In this document: positions 44,593 through 54,649 of the stretch, one piece after another
How positions within the stretch are numbered: the stretch's first letter is position 1
Layout of the letters: every line of letters begins with the position of its first letter
Origin: Lachnospiraceae bacterium P6A3
GTDB lineage: Bacteria; Bacillota; Clostridia; Lachnospirales; Lachnospiraceae
Direction of reading: 5' to 3'
DNA length: 64,000 nt
Assembly (NCBI GenBank): GCA_000702085.1
Contig: JNKP01000007.1
Coordinates: forward strand, 115,760 to 179,759
The notes under the pieces: generated by a model
What the model saw: the letters and a program-made list of their open reading frames with translations, nothing else
What the model was told of the DNA's origin: nothing
The model's database searches: none
Program-made: the position numbers and the translations under genes

Positions 44593-45648
44593 TTGACACC
44601 CGAAAAGAAAAGATACAATTCCATATTTATAGGTTTGATCACCATGGTCATCGTAGCGCTGACCGTGGTTCTTGTTATTAATTTTATCCGTTATACCAGA
44701 AGATTTGCCATCAGTAACGATGACATTCCTTATGACAGATATTATGTGATGATAACCGAAAATCCCAAGTCATCTTTTTGGCAGTCGGTTTACAGATCGG
44801 CTCTTGAAACTGCCGGTGAAAACAATGACTGTGTGGAAATGATCTCCGAAAATCTTTCAAGGGATTATTCGGTATATGAGCTGATGGAGATCGCTACAAT
44901 ATCCGGCGTGGACGGAATAATAGTAAGCGCCGATGAAAGCCCCGAGATGACTGAGCTTATCGACCGAGCCGCATCAAACGGCATTCAGGTCGTTACTTTG
45001 TATAATGATAATTCCGCATCCGACAGACTCAGTTTTGTGGGAATAAGTAATTATAATCTCGGAAAACAGTACGGAGAACTTATACTTAAGCTTGCCCACG
45101 AAAAGAAATTCTCCATAGATACCATAGAAGTGGTCATTTTTGCGGACGTTAATTCCGCAGATGCCGCACAAAATCTCATGTTTACCGGAATTCAGGAAAC
45201 CGTGGATGCTGAAGCCGATGAGACCAAAAACACTCATCCTCCCATAGATGTAACCATTTACGGTGTTGATACCACCAATGAATTCTCGGTTGAAGAATCC
45301 ATCAAAACACTTCTTCTTAAAGACAGGGAATCACTTCCCGAAATAGTGGTCTGTCTCAATGAGATGGATACCATTGCAGCTTACCAGACGGTAGTAGATT
45401 ACAACGAGGTAGGTCTTGTTAACATACTCGGATATTACGATTCGGAAGTAATCCTTAACGGAATCGACCGCGATGTTATCTATGCAACCATTTCAACGGA
45501 TACCGAACAGATGGGACGCTACAGCGTCAATGCTCTTGACGAGTATTTCCAGTACGGTTATACCAGCCAGTATTTATCCACGGACATATCCGTCATAACC
45601 AAGGACAATGTCGCGCAGTTCATGGAGGAGGACGAGGATGAGAACTAA
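44593..45648 (+). CDS. Membrane-anchored sugar-binding sensor protein (XylFII-like)
   Basis: A 351-residue periplasmic-binding-protein-like sensor held by one N-terminal helix (about 13-35) instead of a cleaved signal. The body has the two-lobe PBP type I pattern (VDGIIVSADES, GIQVVTLYNDNS, FVGISNYNLGKQYGELI). It is followed by overlapping kinase and regulator genes, the arrangement of the XylFII-LytS-YesN xylose sensor described in Clostridium beijerinckii. Its role would be to bind sugar outside and signal to the kinase. The start is TTG 44593 behind GGGAG; the next in-frame ATG falls inside the helix. Confidence 0.82.
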   Translation: MTPEKKRYNSIFIGLITMVIVALTVVLVINFIRYTRRFAISNDDIPYDRYYVMITENPKSSFWQSVYRSALETAGENNDCVEMISENLSRDYSVYELMEIATISGVDGIIVSADESPEMTELIDRAASNGIQVVTLYNDNSASDRLSFVGISNYNLGKQYGELILKLAHEKKFSIDTIEVVIFADVNSADAAQNLMFTGIQETVDAEADETKNTHPPIDVTIYGVDTTNEFSVEESIKTLLLKDRESLPEIVVCLNEMDTIAAYQTVVDYNEVGLVNILGYYDSEVILNGIDRDVIYATISTDTEQMGRYSVNALDEYFQYGYTSQYLSTDISVITKDNVAQFMEEDEDEN

Positions 45649-47128
45649 ATTCCGCAATATGTCCCTCCAGGTAAAACTGACGACAATTTCCCTTATGGCA
45701 AACCTCTTTGTCTTCTTTATCAATATCGTGCTTCTGGCCGGGATCAATATAATGTCGCGAAGGATCGATACCGTATATCAGGCAAACCTTCAGCTCAACG
45801 AATTGTCCGTTTCGCTTAACCGGGTTCAGGATTCCATGACCGAGTACCTGAACGCGAAGACAAGTGATTCACTCGAGAATTATTACAGATCCACCCAGAT
45901 TTATTCCGAACAAGCCGCGGAACTTTCGGAAGCCGTAACCGGAAGACTTCTGGACAGAATGGAATACTCCATCAGAAATATGTCCGACGCATATCTTGCC
46001 GAAGTTGCGCAGACCATTGAGGCAAAGCGCGGACGTAACGTCGAAAAATACAGAAGTCATTATGAAGAAGCGACCAAGCTTTACGGTTATATCAGTACGT
46101 ATATCTACAGTCTGAACAATGAGCAGTTCAAGGAAAATTCCGAAAACTATCGAGAGATGGTGTCCGCCTTCAAAGGATTCGAGCAGGGCGGTAACCTGAT
46201 CCTTATTGCGGTCATTATCGTTAATGCACTTCTGATCCTGAGACTTACCGCAAACCTTATAAGCCCTCTTAAGGTCCTGGCAGGAAGAGCGGATGAAGTT
46301 GGTAAGGGTAACTTCGATCTTGAGCCTCTTCAGGAATTATCCCGTGATGAGGTGGGAGTCGTAACCGGTGCATTTAACCAGATGGTTATCAGTATCCAGG
46401 ATTACATCAGACAGATAAGGGAAAGTGCGGAGACCGAAAGACAGCTCAAGGAAAAAGAGCTGATGATGGAAGCACACCTGAAAGATGCACAGCTCAAATA
46501 TCTGCAGGCACAGATCAATCCCCATTTCCTCTTCAATACACTTAATGCCGGTGCGCAGCTTGCCATGATGGAGGGCGCGGACAGAACCTATGAGTATGTG
46601 CAGGTTATGGCTGAGTTTTTCAGGTATAATGTTAAGAAGGGTTCCAAGACCGTTACCATCGGAGAAGAGATAGAGCTTGTCGACAACTACATTTATATAC
46701 TGAATGTACGTTTTTCGGGTGATATTTTATATGAAAAAGAAATCGACAGTTCACTGATGAACGTACATATGCCCAGTATGATCCTTCAGCCCATTGTTGA
46801 GAACTGTGTCAATCACGGCATCAGGGATATGATGGGAGAAGGCCGTATAAGGATGAAGGTTTACAGGCAGGATGACAAAGCCTGCATAAGTATTGAAGAT
46901 AACGGTATCGGGATGAGCCCCGAGATGATAGAAGGACTTATGAACGGAACACCGGTATCCGGTACCAAGAAAGAATCCAACGGAATCGGAATGGATAACG
47001 TTATAGCGAGACTTAAACTTTTCGTCGGTGATGAAGATGTTATTCACATCGAGAGCGAGGGCGAAGGGAAAGGCTCCAAGTTTATCATGTATCTGAGTAC
47101 GGACAGCAGGGAGACCGCGAATGTATAA
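45638..47128 (+). CDS. LytS/YesM-family sensor histidine kinase
   Basis: A 496-residue membrane kinase: helix at about 15-40, an extracytoplasmic helical sensor region, second helix (about 188-208), HAMP domain, coiled coil, then a His_kinase domain with the phosphoacceptor in QINPHFLFNTLNA and the ATPase G-boxes IEDNGIGMSP and NGIGMDNVIARL. The start at 45638 follows GGAGGA; it overlaps the binding-protein gene by 11 bases, and the regulator gene overlaps its own end by 8. Inference: it forms a receptor complex with the anchored binding protein and phosphorylates the YesN-type regulator. Confidence 0.92.
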   Translation: MRTKFRNMSLQVKLTTISLMANLFVFFINIVLLAGINIMSRRIDTVYQANLQLNELSVSLNRVQDSMTEYLNAKTSDSLENYYRSTQIYSEQAAELSEAVTGRLLDRMEYSIRNMSDAYLAEVAQTIEAKRGRNVEKYRSHYEEATKLYGYISTYIYSLNNEQFKENSENYREMVSAFKGFEQGGNLILIAVIIVNALLILRLTANLISPLKVLAGRADEVGKGNFDLEPLQELSRDEVGVVTGAFNQMVISIQDYIRQIRESAETERQLKEKELMMEAHLKDAQLKYLQAQINPHFLFNTLNAGAQLAMMEGADRTYEYVQVMAEFFRYNVKKGSKTVTIGEEIELVDNYIYILNVRFSGDILYEKEIDSSLMNVHMPSMILQPIVENCVNHGIRDMMGEGRIRMKVYRQDDKACISIEDNGIGMSPEMIEGLMNGTPVSGTKKESNGIGMDNVIARLKLFVGDEDVIHIESEGEGKGSKFIMYLSTDSRETANV

Positions 47129-48704
47129 GATTTTGCTTGCAGATGATGAAGGAATAGTTATTGATTCACTTACATTCATCATCGAAAAAGAATTCGGAAA
47201 TAATTGCATAATAGATCATGCCAAGACCGGAAGGAAAGTGATCGAACTTGCCGAAACCTTCCATCCCGATATTGCGGTCATGGATATACAGATGCCCGGC
47301 ATCAACGGACTTGATGCAATGCGCGAGATCAGAAAGAGCAATGAAAATACGATTTTCATTGTTATGTCCGCATACGATAAATTCGATTATGCACAGGAAG
47401 CAATCAAGCTCGGCGCCATCGAATACATGACAAAACCAATGGACAGACACCGTATGATCGCCGCACTCAAGAATGCCATGTCCATGGTTGATGAGGAGAA
47501 GAAACGCCGTTCAAACGATCTGTTCATAAGAGAAAAACTTGAGACCGTTGTTCCCATACTCGAAAACGGACTTATCTATAATATATTGTTCCATGAGTAT
47601 TTTGATGAGGATATCGAGAACTACAGATCCATGCTGGAAATCACTGCAGACTACGGATATATGATGGTCATCGTATCCGGTGATGCGGCTGAGGGCAACC
47701 ATATGACAAATGCGGTGGGAAGCGGTGTCAAGCTTCAGCAGCATTATCAAAACATCAGAAGTTATATCAAGGATTACTTCGGCGGAATCGTAGGTTCCGT
47801 AATGGGTAATAAGATAGCCGTGCTGATACCTTTCGAAAATTCTGCCATGGATTATAACGAGAGAGTCGAGGTTATCGGAAGAGCAAGGGATCTTGCGCAT
47901 AAATTAAGAGAACGTACCGATATCGCATTCAGAATAGGTGTCGGAAGAGTAGAGAAGATAAGGGACATGGAAAGTTCCTACAGAGATGCGGTAAACTCCC
48001 TTCTCCTTACTACCAATACCGTCGCACACGCCGACGACCTTCCCATCGGCTGCGAGTATTCCGAGAACTATCCCGTTGACATTGAGAGAAAAATATTTGC
48101 CGAAGTCGAAAAAGGAAGAACCGATGCCGCACTGAGCGCTGCCAAGGAATACTTTGAATATATCCGCGGTGGGGACATCATGGACATCAGGCTTAAGATA
48201 CTTGAGTTTGCACTTCGCGCGGAACATATCTCATACAGCAGCGGAGGTATGGTTTACAGTATTTCAAACCGCAGGGATTACCTTCCCACTCTTATGGGTA
48301 TTGAAGATACCGACAGTCTGTGGAACTGGTTTTCGGACCGTCTTATTTTCTCCTGCAGAAATATTTCCACCAAGCGTGAAGAAAGCTCAAACGATGCTAT
48401 CGAAGCAGCAAAAAAATACATTGAAAGCAACTATACCGATAACATAACTCTTGAAGATGTTTCCAGAGAGGTTAATATAAGTTCGTATTATCTGAGCAGG
48501 ATATTTAAAGAAGGCACCGGAGAAAATTTCATAGATTACCTTACCGGTCTGAGAATGGACAAAGCCAAAGAACTTCTGGCCACAACTCAGTATTCCATGA
48601 AAGAGATCTGTGCAAAGGTCGGTTACTCCGATCCCAATTATTTCAGTAAGACATTTAAAAAGAATGTGGGTGTGACTCCCACGGAATACAGAGAGGGCAA
48701 GTAA
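47121..48704 (+). CDS. YesN-type response regulator with AraC DNA-binding domain
   Basis: A 527-residue regulator: receiver domain (1-120) with phosphoacceptor Asp in DIAVMDIQMPGING (near 55) and YMTKPMD, a central region of about 280 residues, and a C-terminal AraC/XylS double helix-turn-helix (EAAKKYIESNYTDNITLEDV, then VGYSDPNYFSKTFKK). Regulators of this kind activate sugar-uptake genes. The poor -35 region of the importer operon at 50008 fits an activator-dependent target, but binding is not shown. Its stop is followed at once by the GTG of the XylF-like gene. Confidence 0.92.
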   Translation: MYKILLADDEGIVIDSLTFIIEKEFGNNCIIDHAKTGRKVIELAETFHPDIAVMDIQMPGINGLDAMREIRKSNENTIFIVMSAYDKFDYAQEAIKLGAIEYMTKPMDRHRMIAALKNAMSMVDEEKKRRSNDLFIREKLETVVPILENGLIYNILFHEYFDEDIENYRSMLEITADYGYMMVIVSGDAAEGNHMTNAVGSGVKLQQHYQNIRSYIKDYFGGIVGSVMGNKIAVLIPFENSAMDYNERVEVIGRARDLAHKLRERTDIAFRIGVGRVEKIRDMESSYRDAVNSLLLTTNTVAHADDLPIGCEYSENYPVDIERKIFAEVEKGRTDAALSAAKEYFEYIRGGDIMDIRLKILEFALRAEHISYSSGGMVYSISNRRDYLPTLMGIEDTDSLWNWFSDRLIFSCRNISTKREESSNDAIEAAKKYIESNYTDNITLEDVSREVNISSYYLSRIFKEGTGENFIDYLTGLRMDKAKELLATTQYSMKEICAKVGYSDPNYFSKTFKKNVGVTPTEYREGK

Positions 48705-49751
48705 GTGAAAAGGAAATTATCTGCTTTGTTTGCAGCTTTCATTATTCTTCTGGCAGGGTGCGATGCACCTGCGGGAGATGCGGTGGTTGAAGGCGGAGCG
48801 AACAAAGATACCATAGAGATAGGAATGAGTTTCGACTCGTTTGTCATTGAGAGATGGCAGAGAGACCGCGACGTATTCGTGTCAACCGCCAAGGAACTGG
48901 GGGCAACCGTAAACGTACAGAACGCAAACGGTGATGTGGAGAAACAGAAGGAACAGATAGAATATTTCATCAATAAAGGTGTTGATGTTATCGTTATTAT
49001 CTGTATCGATTCCGACTCATTGAGAGAAACCGTTGAGAAAGCCAAGGATGCGGGAATCAAGATAATCGCATATGACCGTCTTGTTACCAATTCGAATGCG
49101 GATCTGTATATCACGTTCGATAATTACATGGTCGGACAGCTTATGGCGGAAGAACTTCTCAGAAACGGAATCTCCGGCGGAAGTGTGCTGATGCTGGGAG
49201 GATCTCCTACGGATAATAATGTTCCCCAGGTTGAGAACGGCTTTAAGGATATATGCGATAAATACAGGATCGAAGTTCTGGACACTATGCATTGCGACGG
49301 CTGGAGAGCGGAACTTGCCGCCGATTACGTCTACACACACACGGATCTCGTGGCCCAGGCCGATGCGATAATGTGCGGTAACGACAATCTGGCCGGTCAG
49401 GTAATACAGGCTCTTTCCGTAATGAGACTTGCCGGTGATGTTATGGTAGTCGGACAGGATGCGGATCTTGAGGCGTGCCAGAGGATCATTGAAGGAACCC
49501 AGACCATGACGGTGTACAAACCGGTGGAAAAGCTTGCCAAGCGCGCCGCGGAGTGTGCCATAGCTCTTGCCATGGGACAGGAACTTACCGGTAATGATAT
49601 ATCCACGATAAATGACGGAACCTACGTTATTCCCTATATAGGTCTTGAGCCCATAGCGGTAAACGCAGACAACATGAATGAGGTCATTATCGGCAGCGGT
49701 TTCCATCTTAAGGAAGATGTATATCTGTACGATCCGGAAAAGATGCCTTGA
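48705..49751 (+). CDS. XylF-like sugar-binding lipoprotein
   Basis: A 348-residue extracellular sugar-binding lipoprotein, lipobox LLAGC (Cys19). The N-terminal lobe MSFDSFVIERWQRDRDVF and QNANGDVEKQKEQIEYFINKGVDV closely resemble D-xylose-binding XylF. The start is GTG 48705, one base after the regulator stop, behind GAGAGGG. No ATPase or permease follows before the terminator, so it either lends sugar to the importer at 50008-54012 or adds to signalling. A substrate of xylose or a similar pentose is likely but not proven. Confidence 0.85.
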   Translation: MKRKLSALFAAFIILLAGCDAPAGDAVVEGGANKDTIEIGMSFDSFVIERWQRDRDVFVSTAKELGATVNVQNANGDVEKQKEQIEYFINKGVDVIVIICIDSDSLRETVEKAKDAGIKIIAYDRLVTNSNADLYITFDNYMVGQLMAEELLRNGISGGSVLMLGGSPTDNNVPQVENGFKDICDKYRIEVLDTMHCDGWRAELAADYVYTHTDLVAQADAIMCGNDNLAGQVIQALSVMRLAGDVMVVGQDADLEACQRIIEGTQTMTVYKPVEKLAKRAAECAIALAMGQELTGNDISTINDGTYVIPYIGLEPIAVNADNMNEVIIGSGFHLKEDVYLYDPEKMP

Positions 49752-49784
49752 TAAAAAATAGACAAGCAAATTATTGCAGAACAT

Positions 49785-49814
49785 GAAAAAAGCCCGAGTT
49801 TTCGGGCTTTTTTT
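49785..49814 (+). terminator. Rho-independent terminator after the XylF-like gene
   Basis: AAGCCCGA-GTT-TTCGGGCTT with an A-run before and T-run after. Confidence 0.9.
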
Positions 49815-49869
49815 GTATTTACGGCATACAGGGCATGGTAAAATATTGCGATTATTTACTCTTTTGACA

Positions 49870-49966
49870 GCAAAAATTTGCCCGTAGCGCTTCGAAAACC
49901 TTTTCACAAAGAAAAAAATATCAAGATGGCTAAAAATTAATTCCATTCGGAAAGTGATAATAATAT
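49870..49966 (+). promoter_or_regulatory. Probable activator-dependent promoter region of the ABC importer
   Basis: A -10-like TAATAT at 49961-49966 has no good -35 (TAATTC at the 17-base position), the usual sign of activator dependence. Upstream is a GCAAA-AA-TTTGC dyad (49870-49881). A YesN-type activator is encoded in the preceding operon. Confidence 0.4.
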
Positions 49967-50007
49967 ACGTGTAACAAATAAATATCCCTATGAAGGAGAA
50001 AGAAAAA

Positions 50008-51174
50008 ATGAAGAAAAAGTTATTTAGTTTGTTACTTGCAGCTTCGATGCTTACAACTGTTCTTGCCGGATGCGGAAACACCGCAGGCGGCGGAAACACC
50101 CCCGCTTCACCCGCTGCAAGCAATAACACCGCTGATGCTGACGCAGGTAACACTGACGTTGATACCCCCGCTCCCGCTGCACAGGGTGCAGGAAGAGTCG
50201 GTGTAGCAATGCCTACCAAGGATCTCCAGAGATGGAACCAGGACGGCGACAACATGAAGAAGCTTCTTGAAGAGGCAGGATACGAAGTTGACCTTCAGTA
50301 CGCTTCTAACGACATCGCTACTCAGGTTTCTCAGATTGAGAACATGATCAGCTCGGGATGCCAGGTACTTGTTATCGCAGCTATCGAGGGCGATTCACTC
50401 GGAACCGTTCTTGAGCAGGCTAAAGAGAACAACATTCCCGTTATCGCTTATGACCGTCTTATCATGAACTCCGATGCAGTTACCTACTATGCTACTTTCG
50501 ATAACTACATGGTAGGAACCAAGCAGGGACAGTACATTGAGCAGCAGCTCAACCTCGCTAACGGCGACGGCCCCTTCAACATCGAGCTCATCACCGGTGA
50601 CCCCGGAGACAACAACGCAAGATTCTTCTTCGGCGGCGCTATGGACGTTCTTCAGCCCTACATCGACAACGGCCAGCTCGTTGTTAAGTCCGGACAGACC
50701 GATTTCGCAACCGTAGCTACCCAGGGATGGTCAACCGAGAATGCTCAGAACAGATTCGACGCAATCATTTCCGCTAACTATGCTGACGGAACCCAGCTTG
50801 ACGCTGTTCTTGCATCCAACGACTCAACCGCTATGGGTGTTACCAACTCTCTTGAAGCTAACTATGTAGCAAATCACGACAACTGGCCCATCATCACCGG
50901 TCAGGACTGTGACATCGCAAACGTTAAGAACATGATCGCAGGCAAGCAGGCAATGTCCATCTTCAAGGATACCCGTACTCTTGCAGCTAAGACCGTAGAA
51001 ATGGTTGACGCTATCATGAACGGCAGTGAGGCACCCGTTAACGATAAGGAAACTTATGACAACGGAACCGGAATCATCCCTTCATACCTCTGCGAGCCCG
51101 TATTTGCTGACATCAACAACTACGAAGAGCTTCTTATCGAATCAGGTTACTATACAGCTGATCAGCTTAAGTAA
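50008..51174 (+). CDS. chvE: Multiple-monosaccharide-binding lipoprotein (ChvE-like)
   Basis: Extracellular sugar receptor for the ABC importer encoded downstream. The 388-residue lipoprotein has lipobox VLAGC (Cys22), a Thr/Pro/Ala-rich linker, and a PBP type I body with GVAMPTKDLQRWNQDGDNMK, VLVIAAIEGDSLG and AYDRLIMNSDAVTYYATFDN, close to ChvE-type receptors for xylose, arabinose, galactose and glucose. The start at 50008 is chosen because AAGGAG is well placed; an in-frame ATG at 49990 would overlap it. Codon use is strongly biased, suggesting high expression. Confidence 0.92.
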   Translation: MKKKLFSLLLAASMLTTVLAGCGNTAGGGNTPASPAASNNTADADAGNTDVDTPAPAAQGAGRVGVAMPTKDLQRWNQDGDNMKKLLEEAGYEVDLQYASNDIATQVSQIENMISSGCQVLVIAAIEGDSLGTVLEQAKENNIPVIAYDRLIMNSDAVTYYATFDNYMVGTKQGQYIEQQLNLANGDGPFNIELITGDPGDNNARFFFGGAMDVLQPYIDNGQLVVKSGQTDFATVATQGWSTENAQNRFDAIISANYADGTQLDAVLASNDSTAMGVTNSLEANYVANHDNWPIITGQDCDIANVKNMIAGKQAMSIFKDTRTLAAKTVEMVDAIMNGSEAPVNDKETYDNGTGIIPSYLCEPVFADINNYEELLIESGYYTADQLK

Positions 51175-51266
51175 TAAGAATTGCCCAATACAGACTCAGG
51201 CGGGGTTGATCCCCCGCCTGTTGTCGGGGTAAAGCATATGCACTGTAAGTGCAAGGAGGAGTAAAA

Positions 51267-52796
51267 TTGGCTGATAATATACTTGAAATGAGGCAAATAA
51301 CCAAAACCTTCCCCGGTGTCAAGGCTCTCGACAATGTTTGCCTTGAGGTAGTCAGAGGTGAGATACATGCTCTTGTCGGAGAGAATGGTGCCGGAAAATC
51401 AACTCTTATGAATGTCCTCAGCGGAATATATCCTTACGGAAGCTATGAGGGCGATATTGTTTACAACGGCGAAGTTTGCCAGTTCCATACGATTAAAGAC
51501 AGTGAACACAAGGGTATCGTAATAATTCATCAGGAACTTGCCCTTGTACCTTATATGACCATCGCCGAGAATATGTTCCTCGGAAACGAGCGCGGCGGAA
51601 AACAGATTATCAATTGGAATGAAACTAACGAGCTTGCGAAGAAATACCTTGAAATGGTGGGCCTCAAAGAATCTCCGCAGACTCTTATCAAAGATATAGG
51701 CGTAGGTAAGCAGCAGCTTGTCGAGATTGCCAAAGCTCTTGCAAAGAATGCAAAACTTCTTATTCTGGATGAGCCCACATCCTCACTTAACGAAGAAGAT
51801 TCCAAAGCACTTCTTGAACTGCTTCTCAAATTCAAAGCAAACGGAATGACTTCCATCATCATTTCACATAAGCTCAACGAAGTATCCTATGTAGCGGACA
51901 AAATCACGGTTATCCGTGACGGCTGCTCCATCGAAAGCCTTGATAAGACAGTTGATGATTTCTCCGAAGGAAGGATCATCAAGGGCATGGTAGGAAGAGA
52001 AATCTCCGACAGATTCCCCAAGAGAGACTCACAGATCGGTGATATCAAGATGGAGGTCAAGGATTGGACCGTATATCATCCCCTTTATACCGAGAGAAAG
52101 GTTGTCGATAACGTCAACATCAACGTAAGAAAGGGTGAGATAGTCGGAATATCAGGCCTTATGGGTGCCGGCCGTACCGAGCTTGCCATGAGCCTTTTCG
52201 GAAAGAGTTACGGAGACAGGATCAGCGGTCACATCTTCATCGACGGTAAAGAAGTAAAGCTTGATAGCGTAAAGAGTGCCATCGGACACGGTCTTGCATA
52301 TGTAACCGAAGACAGAAAAGGAAACGGACTTATCCTTTCCAATCCCATTAAGATCAATACCACTCTTGCAAACCTTGACGGTGTTTCCAATAAGGCCGGT
52401 GTCATCAACAAGTACGAAGAGTACAACGTTGCCACCGAGTACAGAGGAAAGCTGAATATTAAGTGCCCTACCGTTGAACAGAATGTAGGTAATCTGTCGG
52501 GCGGAAACCAGCAGAAGGTACTTCTTGCAAAGTGGATGTACACCGATCCCGATATCCTCATCCTCGATGAGCCTACAAGAGGTATCGACGTAGGTGCTAA
52601 GTACGAGATCTACTGCATTATGAACGATCTGGTAGCACAGGGAAAATCTGTTATCATGATTTCTTCCGAAATGCCTGAGATACTCGGAATGTGTGACAGA
52701 ATTTATGTCATGAATGAAGGCAAAATGGTTGCCGAACTTAAAGGCAGCGAAGCAAGTCAGGAAATCATAATGTCTCATATCATTAAGACGGCATAA
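51267..52796 (+). CDS. mmsA: Sugar ABC transporter ATPase, two-domain (MmsA/GguA type)
   Basis: Energises sugar uptake with the ChvE-type receptor and the permease that follows. The 509-residue protein holds two ATPase domains: the first with GENGAGKS and [10 protein letters not shown], the second with a degenerate Walker A (GLMGAGRTE), LSGGNQQKV and [15 protein letters not shown], as usual in RbsA/XylG/GguA proteins. The start is TTG 51267 ([17 protein letters not shown]), which has AAGGAGGA 6 bases upstream and fits the family; a GTG at 51249 would overlap that site. Confidence 0.94.
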   Translation: MADNILEMRQITKTFPGVKALDNVCLEVVRGEIHALVGENGAGKSTLMNVLSGIYPYGSYEGDIVYNGEVCQFHTIKDSEHKGIVIIHQELALVPYMTIAENMFLGNERGGKQIINWNETNELAKKYLEMVGLKESPQTLIKDIGVGKQQLVEIAKALAKNAKLLILDEPTSSLNEEDSKALLELLLKFKANGMTSIIISHKLNEVSYVADKITVIRDGCSIESLDKTVDDFSEGRIIKGMVGREISDRFPKRDSQIGDIKMEVKDWTVYHPLYTERKVVDNVNINVRKGEIVGISGLMGAGRTELAMSLFGKSYGDRISGHIFIDGKEVKLDSVKSAIGHGLAYVTEDRKGNGLILSNPIKINTTLANLDGVSNKAGVINKYEEYNVATEYRGKLNIKCPTVEQNVGNLSGGNQQKVLLAKWMYTDPDILILDEPTRGIDVGAKYEIYCIMNDLVAQGKSVIMISSEMPEILGMCDRIYVMNEGKMVAELKGSEASQEIIMSHIIKTA

Positions 52797-52821
52797 GCGG
52801 ATACGAAGGAGAAATAAGAAA

Positions 52822-54012
52822 ATGGATAAGACTAAAATACTTGATCTGGTCAAGAAGTACACAATGATCATTGTACTCATTCTTGTGCTCGGATTTTTCG
52901 CAATACGTACCGGAGGAGCAATCCTGCTTCCCATGAACGTGTCAAACCTCATATCACAGAATGCGTACGTATTTGTTCTTGCAACAGGTATGCTCCTATG
53001 CATACTGACCGGCGGTAACATCGACCTCTCTGTAGGATCCGTTGTCTGCTTCACCGGTGCTGTAGGTGCAATTCTTATGACTAAGTACAATGCACCTTTC
53101 ATCGTAACTGTACTTGCAATGTTTGCAATCGGTATTCTCATCGGAGCTTTCCAGGCTTTCTGGATCGCATATGTAAGAATCCCTCCCTTCATCGTAACCC
53201 TTGCAGGAATGCTTATCTTCAGAGGACTTTCCAACGTAGTTCTCGACGGACTTACCATTTCCATTAAGGATTACACCACTTTCGTAAATGTATTCGGCGG
53301 CGGAGCCAACTGCTACATCCCCGATGTTTTCGGAAACAACAGTTTGAACATCACCTGCCTTGTTGCAGGAGCGGTCGCAACCGCAATCTTCGTATTCCTT
53401 CAGTTCAAGGGCAGAGTCAGCAAACTTAAGAAGCATTACGAAGTTGAAAAGGCAAGCTTCTTCTGGGCTAAGACCGTTATTATCTCCCTTGTAATCCTTG
53501 CTTTTACATTCAGACTTTCACAGCACAAAGGTATTCCTACCGTTCTTATCTGGGTTCTTATCGTTGTCCTGGTATACGGTTTCATTACTTCCAATACCAA
53601 GACCGGCCGTTACTTCTATGCAGTAGGCGGCAACGAGAAGGCAACCAAGCTTTCCGGTATCAGTACCAATAAAGTTTACTTCCTTGCATATACCAACATG
53701 GGACTCCTCTCAGCACTTGCCGGAATGATCACTATCGCAAGACTTACTTCCGCACAGCCTACATACGGCCAGAACTATGAGATGGATGCGATCGGTTCCT
53801 GCTTCATCGGCGGAGCTTCCGCATACGGCGGAATCGGTACCGTTCCCGGAGTTATCATCGGTGCGGTTCTCATGGGTATTATCAACCTCGGTATGTCACT
53901 TATGAGCGTTGACGCTAACTGGCAGAAGGTTGTTAAAGGACTTGTTCTCCTGGCAGCAGTTATCTTCGATGTCGTCTCGAAGCGCGGCGGAAAGATGATA
54001 TCTAAAGATTAA
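52822..54012 (+). CDS. mmsB: Sugar ABC transporter permease (MmsB/GguB type)
   Basis: Membrane channel of the monosaccharide importer, 396 aa with about ten helices. It shows the BPD_transp_2 pattern: GGNIDLSVGSVVCFTG in the third helix region, RIPPFIVTLAGMLIFRGL, and the ATPase-contact loop with YAVGGNEKATKLSGI. GguB/MmsB proteins are longer than RbsC by an insert between the halves, also seen here (KGRVSKLKKHYEVEKASF). It ends the chvE-mmsA-mmsB operon before a strong terminator. Confidence 0.94.
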   Translation: MDKTKILDLVKKYTMIIVLILVLGFFAIRTGGAILLPMNVSNLISQNAYVFVLATGMLLCILTGGNIDLSVGSVVCFTGAVGAILMTKYNAPFIVTVLAMFAIGILIGAFQAFWIAYVRIPPFIVTLAGMLIFRGLSNVVLDGLTISIKDYTTFVNVFGGGANCYIPDVFGNNSLNITCLVAGAVATAIFVFLQFKGRVSKLKKHYEVEKASFFWAKTVIISLVILAFTFRLSQHKGIPTVLIWVLIVVLVYGFITSNTKTGRYFYAVGGNEKATKLSGISTNKVYFLAYTNMGLLSALAGMITIARLTSAQPTYGQNYEMDAIGSCFIGGASAYGGIGTVPGVIIGAVLMGIINLGMSLMSVDANWQKVVKGLVLLAAVIFDVVSKRGGKMISKD

Positions 54013-54030
54013 TAAATCCTCCCATAATCA

Positions 54031-54073
54031 AGCAGTGAGCGGCGGTTCAAGGACCGCCGCTCGTTGCTTTTTT
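54031..54073 (+). terminator. Rho-independent terminator after the sugar importer operon
   Basis: GAGCGGCGGT-TCAAGG-ACCGCCGCTC, extended by AGCA/TGCT across a two-base internal loop, then six T. Confidence 0.92.
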
Positions 54074-54172
54074 ATTGCTTTAGAGGTAAAATAAAGTGAT
54101 ATTTTGTGTATATTGCGCCCTTATGCCTGAAAGCCTCAAAAACGGCTGTTTTAGGGCGTTTAAGGAAGGTTT

Positions 54173-54649
54173 ATGATCGAATGCGATGTTAAGATCGGGA
54201 AAGCCGATCTGTATGATTACAATCTGAAATACACCTACGGCAAAATCGTCAATATTCTTGCCGAAATTATAGGATTTGTGGCAGTGGTTTACGGGATTTA
54301 CGGCGGCAATTATCCGCTGGCCGTAATAGGAGTTCTCGTAGTAGTATATCTGCCCGTTACACTGTGGATCAGAAGCGCGCAGGTTGCCGCTCTCAGCCCC
54401 GCATTTAAGAGCCCTCTTCATTACAAGCTGGATGATGAAGGACTGACGGTTTCTCAGGGCGAGAACGAAGAGACCATAAAGTGGGAAGACTGTGTTAAAG
54501 CGGTATCCACTTCAAGAAGCGTTTTGGTATTTACATCGCGAACCGGCGCAACCATCTTCCCGAGAAACCAGCTCGGCGACAAGATTCCTCTGATCATACA
54601 GTGCATATCACAGCATATGTCTCCGGATAAGGTGAATATAAAATGTTGA
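54173..54649 (+). CDS. YcxB-like membrane protein
   Basis: A 158-residue protein: an amphipathic N-terminal stretch, two close membrane helices (about 28-65) and a soluble C-terminal beta-domain with ITV-type strands (HYKLDDEGLTVSQGENEETIKWEDCVKAV in outline), the pattern of the YcxB-like family. Function unknown. AAGGAAGG precedes the ATG. It overlaps tsaE by 7 bases, so it is translationally coupled to the t6A cluster, possibly only as a passenger. Confidence 0.72.
   Translation: MIECDVKIGKADLYDYNLKYTYGKIVNILAEIIGFVAVVYGIYGGNYPLAVIGVLVVVYLPVTLWIRSAQVAALSPAFKSPLHYKLDDEGLTVSQGENEETIKWEDCVKAVSTSRSVLVFTSRTGATIFPRNQLGDKIPLIIQCISQHMSPDKVNIKC

Noticed and set aside
49017..50255. Open frame of 412 codons on the minus strand across the XylF-like gene, its terminator and the start of chvE
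   Set aside because: It runs antisense through two well-supported genes and a terminator; its product is low-complexity with no known features.
51249..51266. GTG start for the sugar ABC ATPase
   Set aside because: It would place the Shine-Dalgarno AAGGAGGA inside the coding region; TTG 51267 fits both spacing and family N-terminus.
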